This document shows positions 16,128 to 24,791 of a stretch of DNA of 64,000 nucleotides, piece after piece; within the stretch, counting starts at the first letter, position 1; each line of letters begins with the position of its first letter. Origin of the DNA: Pseudomonadota bacterium (lineage in GTDB: Bacteria; Pseudomonadota; Alphaproteobacteria; Rhizobiales; Rhizobiaceae). The position numbers and the translations under genes were made by a program. The stretch spans positions 1 through 64,000 of the forward strand of contig JAEXYH010000030.1 in the NCBI GenBank assembly GCA_023451735.1, written 5' to 3'. Under the pieces are notes generated by a model. It searched no databases and was not told the origin of the DNA. It saw only the letters and a program-made list of their open reading frames with translations.

Positions 16128-17564
16128 CTACAGATAACCGATTATAGCTTTGATCTCGAGAAAGTCCTCGAGTCCGTAGAGACCGGCCTCCCGCCCGTTG
16201 CCGGATTGTCCGTATCCACCAAATGGAGCCTCCACGTCCTGCTTACCATTGTGTGGAGAGCCGTTGAGATAAACTCGACCTGCGCGCAGCCTCCGGCCAA
16301 CGTCCTTTGCCATCGCGATGTCGGGCGAACTCACGTAACCGGCAAGGCCGTAGACCGTGCCGTTGGCAATGGCCACGGCTTCATCGACATCGCGATAGGT
16401 AAGAATTGATAAAACCGGTCCGAAAATCTCTTGTTGCGCAATGGTCATATCGGGACTGACCTCAGAAAAAACGGTCGGCCTTGCATACCAACCCCTGTCA
16501 ATATGATCCGGTCTGCCCAAACCGCCCGCGAGCAAGGTCGCTCCTTCAGCAATGCCGCTTCGGATCATCTCCTGCACGCGATCAAACTGAAGCCCACTTG
16601 CGAGCGGGCCGAGCTGTGTTTGTGCCGCTGTGGGGTCACCGACGATGACCGCCTCGGCCGCCCCTCGCGCAATCGCGTAGACATCCGCCGCCTCGCTCTC
16701 ATGGACCAAAAGACGTGTCGGCGCCTGACAGGACTGGCCGGAATTCGTGAAACTTCTTAGAACGCTGGCTGGCACCGTCTTATCCAGCTCGGTTCCCGGC
16801 AAAAGGATATTGGCCGACTTACCGCCAAGCTCCTGATGCACGCGCTTGACCGTATCAGCGGCATCCTTAGCAACCTGAATGCCCGCTCTTGTGGAGCCGG
16901 TGAAAGATATCATGTCGATATCGGGATGACGCGAGATGGCCGTGCCGACACTTGGGCCGTCGCCATTGATCAGATTGAAAACACCGGGGGGCACGCCAGC
17001 ATCGTGAAGGATTTCCGCAAGCAGCAATGGGCTTAACGGCGCTATTTCGCTGGGCTTGATTACAGCCGTGCATCCGGCCGCAAGTGCGGAAGCAAACTTC
17101 GCTACAACCTGATTGATCGGCCAGTTCCAGGGCGTGATGAAGCCGCAGACACCGACCGGTTCGAGAACGATGCGGGTGCTACCCATCATGTGGCCGAAAT
17201 CGTAGTCTGCCAGCACCTTGCGGGCTTGCTTGAAGTGCTCAAGTGCAGTCTGCACCTGCACGTCGCGGGCAAACCACAGCGGCGATCCCATCTCGGTCAT
17301 TACAAGATGCGCGAGTTCTTCCGCGTGTTTTTCATAAGATGCGATAACCTGTGACAAAAGATCCAGCCGCTCCTCGCGCGACGTCTGGGAAAATCTGTCG
17401 AAGGAGGCACGGGCGGCTCTGACAGCTTGGTCCACGTCCTCTGCATTGCCCATCCGGATATGGTCGGCTACCTCCTCCGTCGCCGGATTGAATACCGAAA
17501 GCCGCGGACGTTCCCGAGCATCAACCCAACTGCCATTGATGTAAAAACAATCCGATCGGCGCAT
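16128..17564 (-). CDS. NAD(P)-dependent aldehyde dehydrogenase
   Basis: A 478-residue aldehyde dehydrogenase of normal length. Visible motifs are the cofactor-binding FITPWNWPINQVVAKFASAL, ITGS-type SFTGSTRAGIQVAKDA, the general base Glu in VHQELGGKSANILL, the catalytic Cys in NSGQSCQAPTRLLV and the late QQEIFGPVLSILTY. It should oxidise an aldehyde to its acid in the cytoplasm. It is the last gene of the MarR-controlled catabolic operon, so it probably oxidises an aldehyde produced by the upstream monooxygenase/enamidase steps. A terminator-like hairpin (17607-17633) lies between it and the MFS gene, so read-through or its own promoter may be needed. Confidence 0.92.
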   Translation of the reverse strand: MRRSDCFYINGSWVDARERPRLSVFNPATEEVADHIRMGNAEDVDQAVRAARASFDRFSQTSREERLDLLSQVIASYEKHAEELAHLVMTEMGSPLWFARDVQVQTALEHFKQARKVLADYDFGHMMGSTRIVLEPVGVCGFITPWNWPINQVVAKFASALAAGCTAVIKPSEIAPLSPLLLAEILHDAGVPPGVFNLINGDGPSVGTAISRHPDIDMISFTGSTRAGIQVAKDAADTVKRVHQELGGKSANILLPGTELDKTVPASVLRSFTNSGQSCQAPTRLLVHESEAADVYAIARGAAEAVIVGDPTAAQTQLGPLASGLQFDRVQEMIRSGIAEGATLLAGGLGRPDHIDRGWYARPTVFSEVSPDMTIAQQEIFGPVLSILTYRDVDEAVAIANGTVYGLAGYVSSPDIAMAKDVGRRLRAGRVYLNGSPHNGKQDVEAPFGGYGQSGNGREAGLYGLEDFLEIKAIIGYL

Positions 17565-17606
17565 ATGATTTATCCGGTTAAGTAGGTTGGAACGGAACTT
17601 TCGAAA

Positions 17607-17633
17607 CGTCCCCCGGCCAAGGGTCGGGGGACG
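17607..17633 (-). terminator. Terminator-like hairpin between MFS and aldehyde dehydrogenase genes
   Basis: Perfect 9-bp stem CGTCCCCCG / CGGGGGACG with a 9-base loop, beginning 9 bases after the MFS stop. Only TTT follows on the minus strand, so it may attenuate rather than fully stop transcription into the aldehyde dehydrogenase gene. Confidence 0.55.
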
Positions 17634-17642
17634 GGACTGAGC

Positions 17643-18950
17643 TCAATATCGGCGCGCCAGGAAAAGCATCGCCAGCGAACCGATAAGGGTCGAAGCGACC
17701 AGGACCATCAGACCTGCGTTGAAGGATCCGGTCTGGGCGATGATCACACCCATGACAAACGGAGAAAGCGCGCCAATGATGTTACCAATGCCATTGAACA
17801 TGCCGACGCCTGAAGCGATCGCTCGCTGCGGCAGAATCTGAAGAGCGAGTGCAAAGAGGGGAGGAAGAGCCGCACCCCAGAAAAAAGCGCTGATCGAGAT
17901 CAGCAATGCAGCGGTCTGAGGATCGCTCACCATCGTGACGCCTAGCATCGACACGCCTGCCATGAAGAGGCCGGCAAAGCAGATAGGCGCACGCCTTCCG
18001 GTCCTGTCGGACAGCACGGCAGCAGACACTTCGCCGAGGAACATCATGAAAAACGGCAGGAAGGAATAGAATCCCGCTTGGCGTGGATCGAAATTGCTTA
18101 CCCGGATCAGATACGTCGGCAGCCAGCTGTTGAGTCCCCAAAGATAGATCAGCGCTGCGGAGTTGAAGATAACCAATATCCAGAATTTCCAGTCACGGAC
18201 GAACAATCCCACTTGGGAAAGATAGGAACCGTTGCCACCCGCTTGTGCGATCGGCCGCTGCGCCGGAGCGGCTCTCGCGACGTCTGGCTGGGGACTATCC
18301 TTCACAAAGAGAAGCACCAGCGGAAGTATCACGATTAGGTTGAGCGCCGCCAACGTGCCGAAGGCGGCCCGCCAACCGAATGTCGTCTCTAAATAAATCA
18401 TCAGCGGGAAGCCGATAGCGGAGCCGAGCGGACTTCCGACCATCCAAATGGAATTGGCTCGTGCCTGCTCTCGCTTTGGAAACCACCGTTTAACCAGCGA
18501 GTTCGTGATCGAAAACTGCGGCCCCTCTGCAATGCCGAGCAGGATGCGGAGCGTCAGCATCATCGTAAAGGAACCGGCGCCACCCATCAGCGCCATCATT
18601 ATGCCCCACATCAGCGTGCCGACGGCAAGCGACCGCCGCAGACCGAAAATATCGCCAACAAAACTGAGAAACAGACCCGAGCAGCCATAAGCAAAAATGA
18701 ACGAAGTCATCAAGAGTCCAAGTAGCGGCAGGTTGTTGCCGGTGCCCATTGCAGATTGAAAATCTGGATTGGTAAACAGCACGGCAACGCTGATGCGGTC
18801 GAAGAAAGCGGAAAGGACGGCTAGGAAAAGGATGAAGGCGATGATCCACCGCCTTCGTGTAGCGGGCGGGTCCGCTGTGGTCTGAACTGTAGCCATATCG
18901 GCGGCAGCTTCCCCACTCTCCTTCGAGTTACTATGCGTAATATCTGTCAT
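17643..18950 (-). CDS. MFS transporter, anion:cation symporter (ACS) type
   Basis: A 435-residue permease with about 12 transmembrane helices. The opening FDRISVAVLFTNPDFQSAMG and ILLGIAEGPQFSITNSLVKR followed by WFPKREQARANSIW are typical of the ACS group (phthalate, glucarate and similar organic anion importers), and RRSLAVGTLMWGIMMAL follows the first half's loop. It would import an organic acid substrate by symport. Its place inside the catabolic operon, between the EthD-like and aldehyde dehydrogenase genes, makes the pathway substrate its likely cargo. The ATG at 18950 is preceded by AAGGGGAACGCGC. Confidence 0.88.
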   Translation of the reverse strand: MTDITHSNSKESGEAAADMATVQTTADPPATRRRWIIAFILFLAVLSAFFDRISVAVLFTNPDFQSAMGTGNNLPLLGLLMTSFIFAYGCSGLFLSFVGDIFGLRRSLAVGTLMWGIMMALMGGAGSFTMMLTLRILLGIAEGPQFSITNSLVKRWFPKREQARANSIWMVGSPLGSAIGFPLMIYLETTFGWRAAFGTLAALNLIVILPLVLLFVKDSPQPDVARAAPAQRPIAQAGGNGSYLSQVGLFVRDWKFWILVIFNSAALIYLWGLNSWLPTYLIRVSNFDPRQAGFYSFLPFFMMFLGEVSAAVLSDRTGRRAPICFAGLFMAGVSMLGVTMVSDPQTAALLISISAFFWGAALPPLFALALQILPQRAIASGVGMFNGIGNIIGALSPFVMGVIIAQTGSFNAGLMVLVASTLIGSLAMLFLARRY

Positions 18951-19067
18951 GCGCGTTCCCCTTTTTTTTGACGCTGCTCATGATTTCAATATGATGATCT
19001 GATCGCTTCGATGCGCTTCCTGCGCCCTTGGCCCTTCCCTGTAATGAATTGTCGACGGGCAGGAACG

Positions 19068-19739
19068 TTAAGCCCCGGTGCCCGAGAAGCGGGTTCCGTA
19101 ACGGGAGAACACGGAGTAGTGCCCCTGGAACCACGGCTCTTGGGCCAGCCGATCCCGCCACTCGGTGGCGCGGGCGGCTGATCTTGCAGGACTGTCCAAC
19201 GCGGACAGATCGGCGAGATGGTGGATGGCGAGATGGGTAAAAGCGTCCGGTGCGCCATCAACGATCTTGTATCGCCGGCAACCCAGCCACTCATCGCATC
19301 CCATCAGCAAAGGCACATGTTCGTTCACGTACCAGTCATTGAATTCCTGCTCGCGGACCGGCGGTACCGCGAAAAAAACCGAGTACAGAAATGGAGAGGC
19401 TACAAGGACCGCATCGGTGATGCCGCCCTGCACCTGCCAGCTCAAGAGCTTGCCGGTATATCGGGTGAACCCCTTCACGTTCCTCAGCATCCAGGCCGTC
19501 TGATCCGACGGGTTTTCCTTGATGCGCCTGTAGTCTGGTGTCGCCAGGGTCTCAGGAGCCTCCATGTCGTACACAGCCAGATAGCCAGCGTTGTCGCGCG
19601 CCGCGTAACGCTGCGCCCCGATGAAGCCCGGAGCCTGCATGCGGATCGGAATGTGGTGGTTGTCGTACCAGGAATTGAATTCCGGCTCCCATTCTTGGGA
19701 CGGTGTCATTTCGGAAAATAGAACTGCGCCAATTGTCAT
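19068..19739 (-). CDS. Duplicated EthD-like (dimeric alpha/beta barrel) protein
   Basis: A 223-residue protein built from two similar halves. Each carries the same Trp-Tyr-His core: EFNSWYDNHHIPIRMQAPGF with IGAQRYAA in the first half, and EFNDWYVNEHVPLLMGCDEW with LGCRRYKI in the second. This pattern is typical of dimeric alpha/beta-barrel (EthD/ABM-like) proteins, which are often small enzymes or accessory proteins in aromatic and xenobiotic degradation; here two units are fused in one chain. The precise reaction is unknown. It sits 30 bases after the amidohydrolase stop in the catabolic operon. Confidence 0.7.
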   Translation of the reverse strand: MTIGAVLFSEMTPSQEWEPEFNSWYDNHHIPIRMQAPGFIGAQRYAARDNAGYLAVYDMEAPETLATPDYRRIKENPSDQTAWMLRNVKGFTRYTGKLLSWQVQGGITDAVLVASPFLYSVFFAVPPVREQEFNDWYVNEHVPLLMGCDEWLGCRRYKIVDGAPDAFTHLAIHHLADLSALDSPARSAARATEWRDRLAQEPWFQGHYSVFSRYGTRFSGTGA

Positions 19740-19769
19740 CGTATCACTCGCTCATGGGCCGGTCAGTAT

Positions 19770-20966
19770 TCAGTGCGCGGCACCGTCAAATTTCTGGATG
19801 ATGTTGGAACGGGCGGTGCGAACATTGCGGATACCGCGCGGCGTGTTTCTGCTGGCGCCGACGAAGCGCGGAATGCCGGCGGTGACCACGGCCGAAATGG
19901 CCGGAATATCGCCATTCAGGATCGCCGAATAAGCGTCCGATCTGGATCCACCGGCACCTGCGTCAAGGAGGATGACATCTGCATCCCGCCCCGGTGCAAG
20001 GAAGCCCGAATTCAGATTGAACCGCCGTGCATTGTTGCCGGTCGCCGCGGCCACGGCGACTTCGGGACGCATGCCGCCAAGCGCGACGAGGTGGGTGATC
20101 GTGTAAAGGATCCCTAAGGGCATGATGCCGGAACCGGTCGGTGTATCCGTGGCGATCAGCAGGCGATCCAGCGTGTCGGTCTTGGCCATCTTGTCGGCGA
20201 TCAACAGAGCCGTGCGCAGATTTCCGGCCGTGCAAAGCTGCATGGCGACGTTCGTCTCGTGGATCAGCCGGTCGAAGCCTTCCTCGGGGATCGCGACAGG
20301 ACCACCGTTGACGTGAAACGAGATGTCCGGCTGCATGGCGACAAGATGTTCCGCCCAGATCCCGGAAGATCCGGGTATGGATGCGCCTCCCGTATGCACC
20401 ATCGATATCAGTCCGTAGGCGCGTGCGCTGTTGATCAGCGGAGCGTAGTCATAGGGCGTGTCGAATGCGCCAAAACCCGCCTTGACCAGCTTTAGGCCAA
20501 GACCCGCCATTTCGGCGATGTCTGCATCCATCAGACCGGGCTCGAGGATCAGCGCGCCGGCGTGGACCTTCATCCCGCCTGGGCGGTAGGTCTCGAAGCA
20601 TTTCATTGCCGCCAGGGCGAGGGCTTTCACGCCGGCGGGATCTTTCGGACGCCCCGGTGTGTGGACCTCGGAGGCGGAGATCGCGGTCGTGACGCCTCCA
20701 TGCACGTAGCTCTCAAGGAAGCCTACGGTCTTCTGCCGAGGCGTGTAGTCGCCGAAGGTGATATGCACATGGGAATCGATCAGCCCGGGGGCAGCCATGG
20801 CGCCCGCTGCATCGATCACCACGTCGGCCTTGTCGATCAACGCGTCGTCTACATTGCCCACGGCCCGGATGATGCCGTTTTCCATGTAGATCGCTCCGGC
20901 CTCGAGGAGCGGTGAAGCCAGATCTCCCGTGAACATCCGTCCCGCATTAACGATGGCAGTCTTCAT
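19770..20966 (-). CDS. Enamidase-like amidohydrolase
   Basis: A 398-residue metal-dependent amidohydrolase. The HxH metal motif is LIDSHVHITFGDYT; later blocks are SMVHTGGASIPGSSGIWAE, FHVNGGPVAIPEEGFDRLI, IATDTPTGSGIMPLGILY and a closing NSGFLAPGRDADVILLD. The HTGGxSIPGSS, HxNGGP and D(T/A)P(T/S)G(S/T)G(I/L)xPLGIL blocks resemble enamidase of anaerobic nicotinate breakdown, which hydrolyses a cyclic enamide to an aldehyde acid; this is recalled from family knowledge, not aligned here. The ATG at 20966 has GGAGG 5 bases upstream and was preferred over an overlapping upstream start. In this operon it may open an oxidised N-heterocycle, with the aldehyde passed to the aldehyde dehydrogenase. 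Confidence 0.82.
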   Translation of the reverse strand: MKTAIVNAGRMFTGDLASPLLEAGAIYMENGIIRAVGNVDDALIDKADVVIDAAGAMAAPGLIDSHVHITFGDYTPRQKTVGFLESYVHGGVTTAISASEVHTPGRPKDPAGVKALALAAMKCFETYRPGGMKVHAGALILEPGLMDADIAEMAGLGLKLVKAGFGAFDTPYDYAPLINSARAYGLISMVHTGGASIPGSSGIWAEHLVAMQPDISFHVNGGPVAIPEEGFDRLIHETNVAMQLCTAGNLRTALLIADKMAKTDTLDRLLIATDTPTGSGIMPLGILYTITHLVALGGMRPEVAVAAATGNNARRFNLNSGFLAPGRDADVILLDAGAGGSRSDAYSAILNGDIPAISAVVTAGIPRFVGASRNTPRGIRNVRTARSNIIQKFDGAAH

Positions 20967-20983
20967 ATCGGCCTCCGCAGATT

Positions 20984-21565
20984 TCAAGCAACACTGGCTT
21001 TGCGTGCTGCGACTTCCTCGTGCGTCAGCCCGCCCACTCGCCAGTTGAGTCGCCTGCCGCTCGATGCGCAGAAAATGATGGCAATCTCGTCATCCTTTGG
21101 CCCACCGGGCACGGTGATGGTCATGCCGTCGTAGTGCGAGCGGACGTAAACGTCGTCTTTGTGGTTCATCGGAATGTCGATCGTCGTGCCGGGCGCGGCG
21201 ATCTTCTGGAACGAGGAAATCCATGCTTCGGCGCCGCCAATGGCCTCACGCACCGGGTTTGCGAAGACCGTCGTCAGCAGAGCATTGGCATGCTCCTGCT
21301 CGCCGGCAAGACCGACGAGGCCGCCCTTTCCGTAGCCCTCGACGGCAAACTCGCCCATGACCTTGACGAGCATACGCCCAACCTTGTGGCCCAGGTCGCG
21401 GCTGGCGTCGATCAGCGGTTGAAGGTCTTCACCCCTGGTTCCCGCCAACGGATTTTCGACGATAAATATGACGGCAGCCTTGCGCAGGGGCCTTGCCACG
21501 CGCATCACACCGTCTTCGAATGTGTCTTCGACCTGGGTGAAGATCTTTCGGATATTCAGTTCCAT
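20984..21565 (-). CDS. DUF1185 (AA_synth) family protein
   Basis: A 193-residue protein recognisable as the DUF1185/AA_synth family: VARPLRKAAVIFIVENPLAG, DLQPLIDASRDLGHKVGRML, GLAGEQEHANALLTTVFANP, GAEAWISSFQKIAAPGTTID, and a basic end RRLNWRVGGLTHEEVAARKA. The name 'amino acid synthesis' is only a label; no reaction is established that I can cite. Members are often found next to monooxygenase and amidohydrolase genes, as here. The ATG at 21565 was preferred to a TTG at 21583. Its stop lies 17 bases before the amidohydrolase start. Confidence 0.8.
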   Translation of the reverse strand: MELNIRKIFTQVEDTFEDGVMRVARPLRKAAVIFIVENPLAGTRGEDLQPLIDASRDLGHKVGRMLVKVMGEFAVEGYGKGGLVGLAGEQEHANALLTTVFANPVREAIGGAEAWISSFQKIAAPGTTIDIPMNHKDDVYVRSHYDGMTITVPGGPKDDEIAIIFCASSGRRLNWRVGGLTHEEVAARKASVA

Positions 21566-21625
21566 CGTGTTGTCATCCTGCAAACTGTTACTGGAGCGCC
21601 AGAGGCGGCGCGGGTCGGGTCTCGA

Positions 21626-23130
21626 TCAGACTAGTGGCGGAAGATCGAGCGCGGAATCCACGAGGCTGGTTGCGCGCTTGAAGTCGAAATTGCGGAACAC
21701 GTTCATCTTCACGAGATGCGACGCTCCTCCGTAAAATTTCTCATACTGCTGGTGGCGATTGCCGAATTCCGACCCGATAAAGTCCCACGCAAGTCGCATC
21801 AGGGCGATACGATCCCTGGCGCTGGTGGTACCCGAAACATAGTAGCGCTCGATATCCACCATGAATTCTGGGACAGCCACATCCCGGTCGCTCGAGGGAA
21901 GCGTGAGCATACCTGCGCCCGTCATCTCGCGCACCATATCGACAAGCTTCGGATTGATTTCCGACTGCAATGCCATAACTGAGTAGAGTGCCGTCTTCGA
22001 CGGCCACAGAACGCCCTTGTCGTCGAACTCCGCCACAGCTTCCTGCGCCTTCAGCATCGTATCGACGATCGACACGTAAGAGGCAAGTTCACCCATGGTG
22101 ACCATCAGCGGAGGATTCTTGTCGTGGCCGGTAACCTCGTTCATCCGTTTGGCCAGACCCGACAGAAAGCGCAGTTTTGTCGCGTAGCGCGCTTGGGCCT
22201 GCAGGTTGCCATAAAGATGAGCAGGCGTCTGCCACCATTGCTGGAAGGTCACGTCGAGGTTCTTGTATGCGAAAACGTGTTCCCACGGCACAAAAACGTC
22301 CTCAAAAACCACAAAGCTATCGCTCTCGTCGAATCTCGCGGTCAACGGGTATTCGTTCTGGTCCGCTACATTGATGACATATGGCTTTCGGACATACAGT
22401 TTGACCCCCTTTGAAGCCGTCGGGATGGCGACCGAGATCGCGTAGTTCTCCTCGCCCGGCCGCAAGGGATGAATGCAGCTGAGGTGAATGTAATCCGAAA
22501 ACACCGCGCCGGTCGCCAACTGTTGGGCACCGGAGATGTAGATGCCGTCTTCGGTCTCGCGGGTCACGCCGGCGTAAAGCGTCGGGTCAGCCTGTTCGTT
22601 GGCCGGCTTGGACCGATCAATCTGCGGCGGCACGATGGCGTAGGTTACATAGGAATGCGTTGCCCGTAGATGCTCGTAGAACCGAACGACGTTATCGGCG
22701 AAGGTCTGTCCGCCGCGCGCAAACACATCGGGTCTGGCGGCAAAACGACAAAGAAACCGGCGACGTGATCTGGGGAACGCCCCATCAGTCCGAATGTCAG
22801 CTCCGCCCATTTTTCAGACGCGATCCGTTTTGCGCGGAGATCATCGTGCGAGCGTGGAATCTGGTAAGCGCGCAAGACCGGCTCCCCGTCAACCGGAGAT
22901 GGATAGGTCATAATGTCCCGGTTTTCAGGGGCGGCGGCGAAGTCGTAGAGCCGAGCGATCGACCGGGCAGCGTTTGCAAAAGCGGGATCGGACGTAGGAT
23001 CGGTGACGAGCTTGCCATCGACGATGATATTGCGCGGATGGGCCCGCAATCCGGCGAGGAAATCCTCCCCCGTCCTCAATGGCTGTGACGGATAGGCATG
23101 AAGGGACTGGGCAAGTACTGATGACCGCAT
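21626..23130 (-). pseudogene. HpaB-family flavin-dependent monooxygenase, interrupted by a one-base frameshift
   Basis: Two overlapping frames join into one ~500-residue protein of the 4-hydroxyphenylacetate 3-monooxygenase (HpaB) family. The N-terminal part (23130 to about 22,746) ends GLMGRSPDHVAGFF; the C-terminal part resumes FAARPDVFARGGQTFADNVV and runs to 21626 (FVPWEHVFAYKNLD, MREMTGAGMLTLPSSD, YVSGTTSARDRIALMRLAWD). Restoring one G near 22,746 would read VAGFFVGFAARPDV, the expected family sequence, so a single base seems missing beside a run of four A on the plus strand. HpaB enzymes hydroxylate aromatic or heteroaromatic rings with FADH2 supplied by a flavin reductase, here the neighbour at 23161. 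Everything else looks intact, so it is either a sequencing error or a very recent inactivation. Confidence 0.85.
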
Positions 23131-23160
23131 ATCGATAACTCTATTTTTGTGGAGATGGGA

Positions 23161-23652
23161 TTAGGCGGCTTCGACGGAGCGATAGCGACCCTTGAAAAAG
23201 ATCAGTGGAGAGGTCTTTTCGAATGTCTGATAGGCGATCACGCGGCAGAGAAAAATCAGATGATCTCCGCCCTCAATGACTTTGAACTTCTCGCATTCAA
23301 TATGCGCTAGCGCATCATCGAGTAGCGGAACGCCATTGGCGCTCACGCTATGCCGCGTATTCGTCCACTTGTCAGTGCCTTTGCGCGAAAAGCGGTTGGA
23401 CAGATCAGCTTGCTCCGCTGTGAGGAAGTTGATGCCGTAAGCATTGGCCCCAACAAAGGCAGGAAGTGAAAACAGCGTGTTGGTAAGCGAAAACATCACC
23501 AGTCCCGGGTCAAGCGAAACCGAGTTGAACGAACTGATGGTAACGCCGACTTTTTCTGCCTCGCAGCCTATGGTGGTAGCCACAGCTACGCCCGTCGGAA
23601 AGTGACCGAAGAGGTCACGGAGCTCCCGGTAATCCATATCGATAGTTCCCAT
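23161..23652 (-). CDS. HpaC-like flavin reductase
   Basis: A 163-residue flavin reductase-like FMN-binding domain protein: LRDLFGHFPTGVAVATTIG, VGVTISSFNSVSLDPGLVMF, SLTNTLFSLPAFVGANAYGI, NFLTAEQADLSNRFSRKG and HIECEKFKVIEGGDHLIFLC. It should reduce FAD or FMN with NAD(P)H and hand it to the HpaB-like oxygenase just downstream (31-base gap), forming a two-component monooxygenase. It is the first gene of the operon. The ATG at 23652 is used; an in-frame ATG at 23637 has a better placed GGGAA and is a real alternative. Confidence 0.88.
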   Translation of the reverse strand: MGTIDMDYRELRDLFGHFPTGVAVATTIGCEAEKVGVTISSFNSVSLDPGLVMFSLTNTLFSLPAFVGANAYGINFLTAEQADLSNRFSRKGTDKWTNTRHSVSANGVPLLDDALAHIECEKFKVIEGGDHLIFLCRVIAYQTFEKTSPLIFFKGRYRSVEAA

Positions 23653-23666
23653 GTATCTTTATTTAT

Positions 23667-23685
23667 TAGCTACATGATGTAGCTA
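23667..23685. promoter_or_regulatory. Perfect 19-bp palindrome, probable MarR operator
   Basis: TAGCTACAT-G-ATGTAGCTA is a perfect inverted repeat with 9-bp arms, in the short gap between the divergent MarR gene and the catabolic operon. It overlaps the predicted -10 and spacer of the operon promoter, the classical arrangement for repression by a MarR dimer. Confidence 0.75.
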
Positions 23686-23702
23686 CATTTGGTATATGTC
23701 AA
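23674..23702 (-). promoter_or_regulatory. Promoter of the catabolic operon
   Basis: On the minus strand a perfect TTGACA -35 element (23697-23702) lies 17 bases before a -10 region (CATCAT, 23674-23679) that falls inside the 19-bp palindrome. The -10 is a weak match; the -35 and the geometry carry the call. Confidence 0.45.
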
Positions 23703-23757
23703 TTCAGATTGGTTCCCTGTTTGACTTTTTTTTGCTACGCGTCGGCGGCGGCTTTAT

Positions 23758-24333
23758 GTGTGCCGCTCAATGCTCGTGGAGTGCGTCGGATTGACTAGTC
23801 GGAAGAAACAAGAACGCTCTATTTTTCCGCCAGTAACGGTCACGCTGCCGGATCACCTTGATGACGGGTCCTGTCAGGATTTTCGTCACTCCATTTACCT
23901 TTTTGTGCATGCCGCCTCTCGCCTCGCCGAAATGCGATCCGCATTTGCTCAAGAAATTTCTGTCACTCCGAACCAGTTCCTGATCCTCATGTGCATCGCC
24001 TATCAGGCCGATGACGAAGGCCTAACTGTTGCTGCAATCGCTGCCGAACTCGGGCTGGCATCGACGCATGTCACCACGGATGTCGGCAGGCTGGCTAACA
24101 GGGGATTAGTGGAGAAGCGGCCGAACGAGGCCGACAAGCGGAGCGTGCTGGTCAGCCTAACCGACGGAGGTCGCGACACTATTAATAAAGTCGCTCCGCT
24201 CCTGCAGGAAATCAACGATATCCTGTTTCGAGACATAAGCGTTGAGGAACGTCGCGCGGTTGCAATCGTGTCCGAAAAACTCATCCGGAATTCTGAACGA
24301 GCTGCTGCGGAGTTACGGATTCGTGGTATCTAA
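23758..24333 (+). CDS. MarR family transcriptional regulator
   Basis: A regulator of up to 191 residues with a MarR winged helix: IYLFVHAASRLAEMRSAFAQ, VTPNQFLILMCIAYQADDEG, LTVAAIAAELGLASTHVTTD with the recognition helix, VGRLANRGLVEKRPNEADKR (the beta wing with its DKR) and SVLVSLTDGGRDTI. MarR proteins usually repress a divergent degradative operon and release DNA on binding a phenolic or aromatic ligand. It is divergent from the flavin reductase/monooxygenase operon with the palindrome 23667-23685 between. The start is uncertain: GTG at 23758, ATG at 23770 or later, since the family core begins near residue 40. Confidence 0.88.
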   Translation: MCRSMLVECVGLTSRKKQERSIFPPVTVTLPDHLDDGSCQDFRHSIYLFVHAASRLAEMRSAFAQEISVTPNQFLILMCIAYQADDEGLTVAAIAAELGLASTHVTTDVGRLANRGLVEKRPNEADKRSVLVSLTDGGRDTINKVAPLLQEINDILFRDISVEERRAVAIVSEKLIRNSERAAAELRIRGI

Positions 24334-24791
24334 CCCCGGGCCGTACGTTAACGGTTTTAATGGGGCCCGAACCAGCGATCTGCGCAAACACGAAAGAGTA
24401 GCGGTTCCCGCGATGAGCGGTCATCGATTGCTCTTATCTGATGCTAAATTCAACTGGCATAGATTCAGAGTAATGCCATCGCGGTAAAAGGATCATCCCA
24501 CTCAATCATGTTTGCCACTCAAGGCGGAAACGTCCAGTCCGTGGCCGCGTGCAATGCGGACAGCTGCCTAGACATCCTCCACTGACCGGCATTCAACAAC
24601 CGCCGCGGTCTGCGTGTACGAGATTGCGCTCCACAGACTCTGCCTCGGAGAAAGACTTACGCCCTTTCCTAAAGAGACCGGCCCGATATATGCAGTTTTC
24701 AACTGCGAATAAAGATCGTCGTTCCGGGCCAGGTTCAATCGATAGACATTTCGAGCGTGTTACGAGCTTCAGAAGCCCGCTATGGCTGCCG
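24334..24791. other. Intergenic region between MarR and SnoaL-like genes
   Basis: About 460 bases between convergent genes. A plus-strand frame through 24549-25247 runs antisense to the SnoaL-like gene and resembles nothing; no other feature seen. Confidence 0.4.

Noticed and set aside
22735..22760. Programmed frameshifting in the HpaB-like gene
   Set aside because: No heptanucleotide slippery sequence of the X-XXY-YYZ type and no downstream structure noticed; a missing base is simpler.
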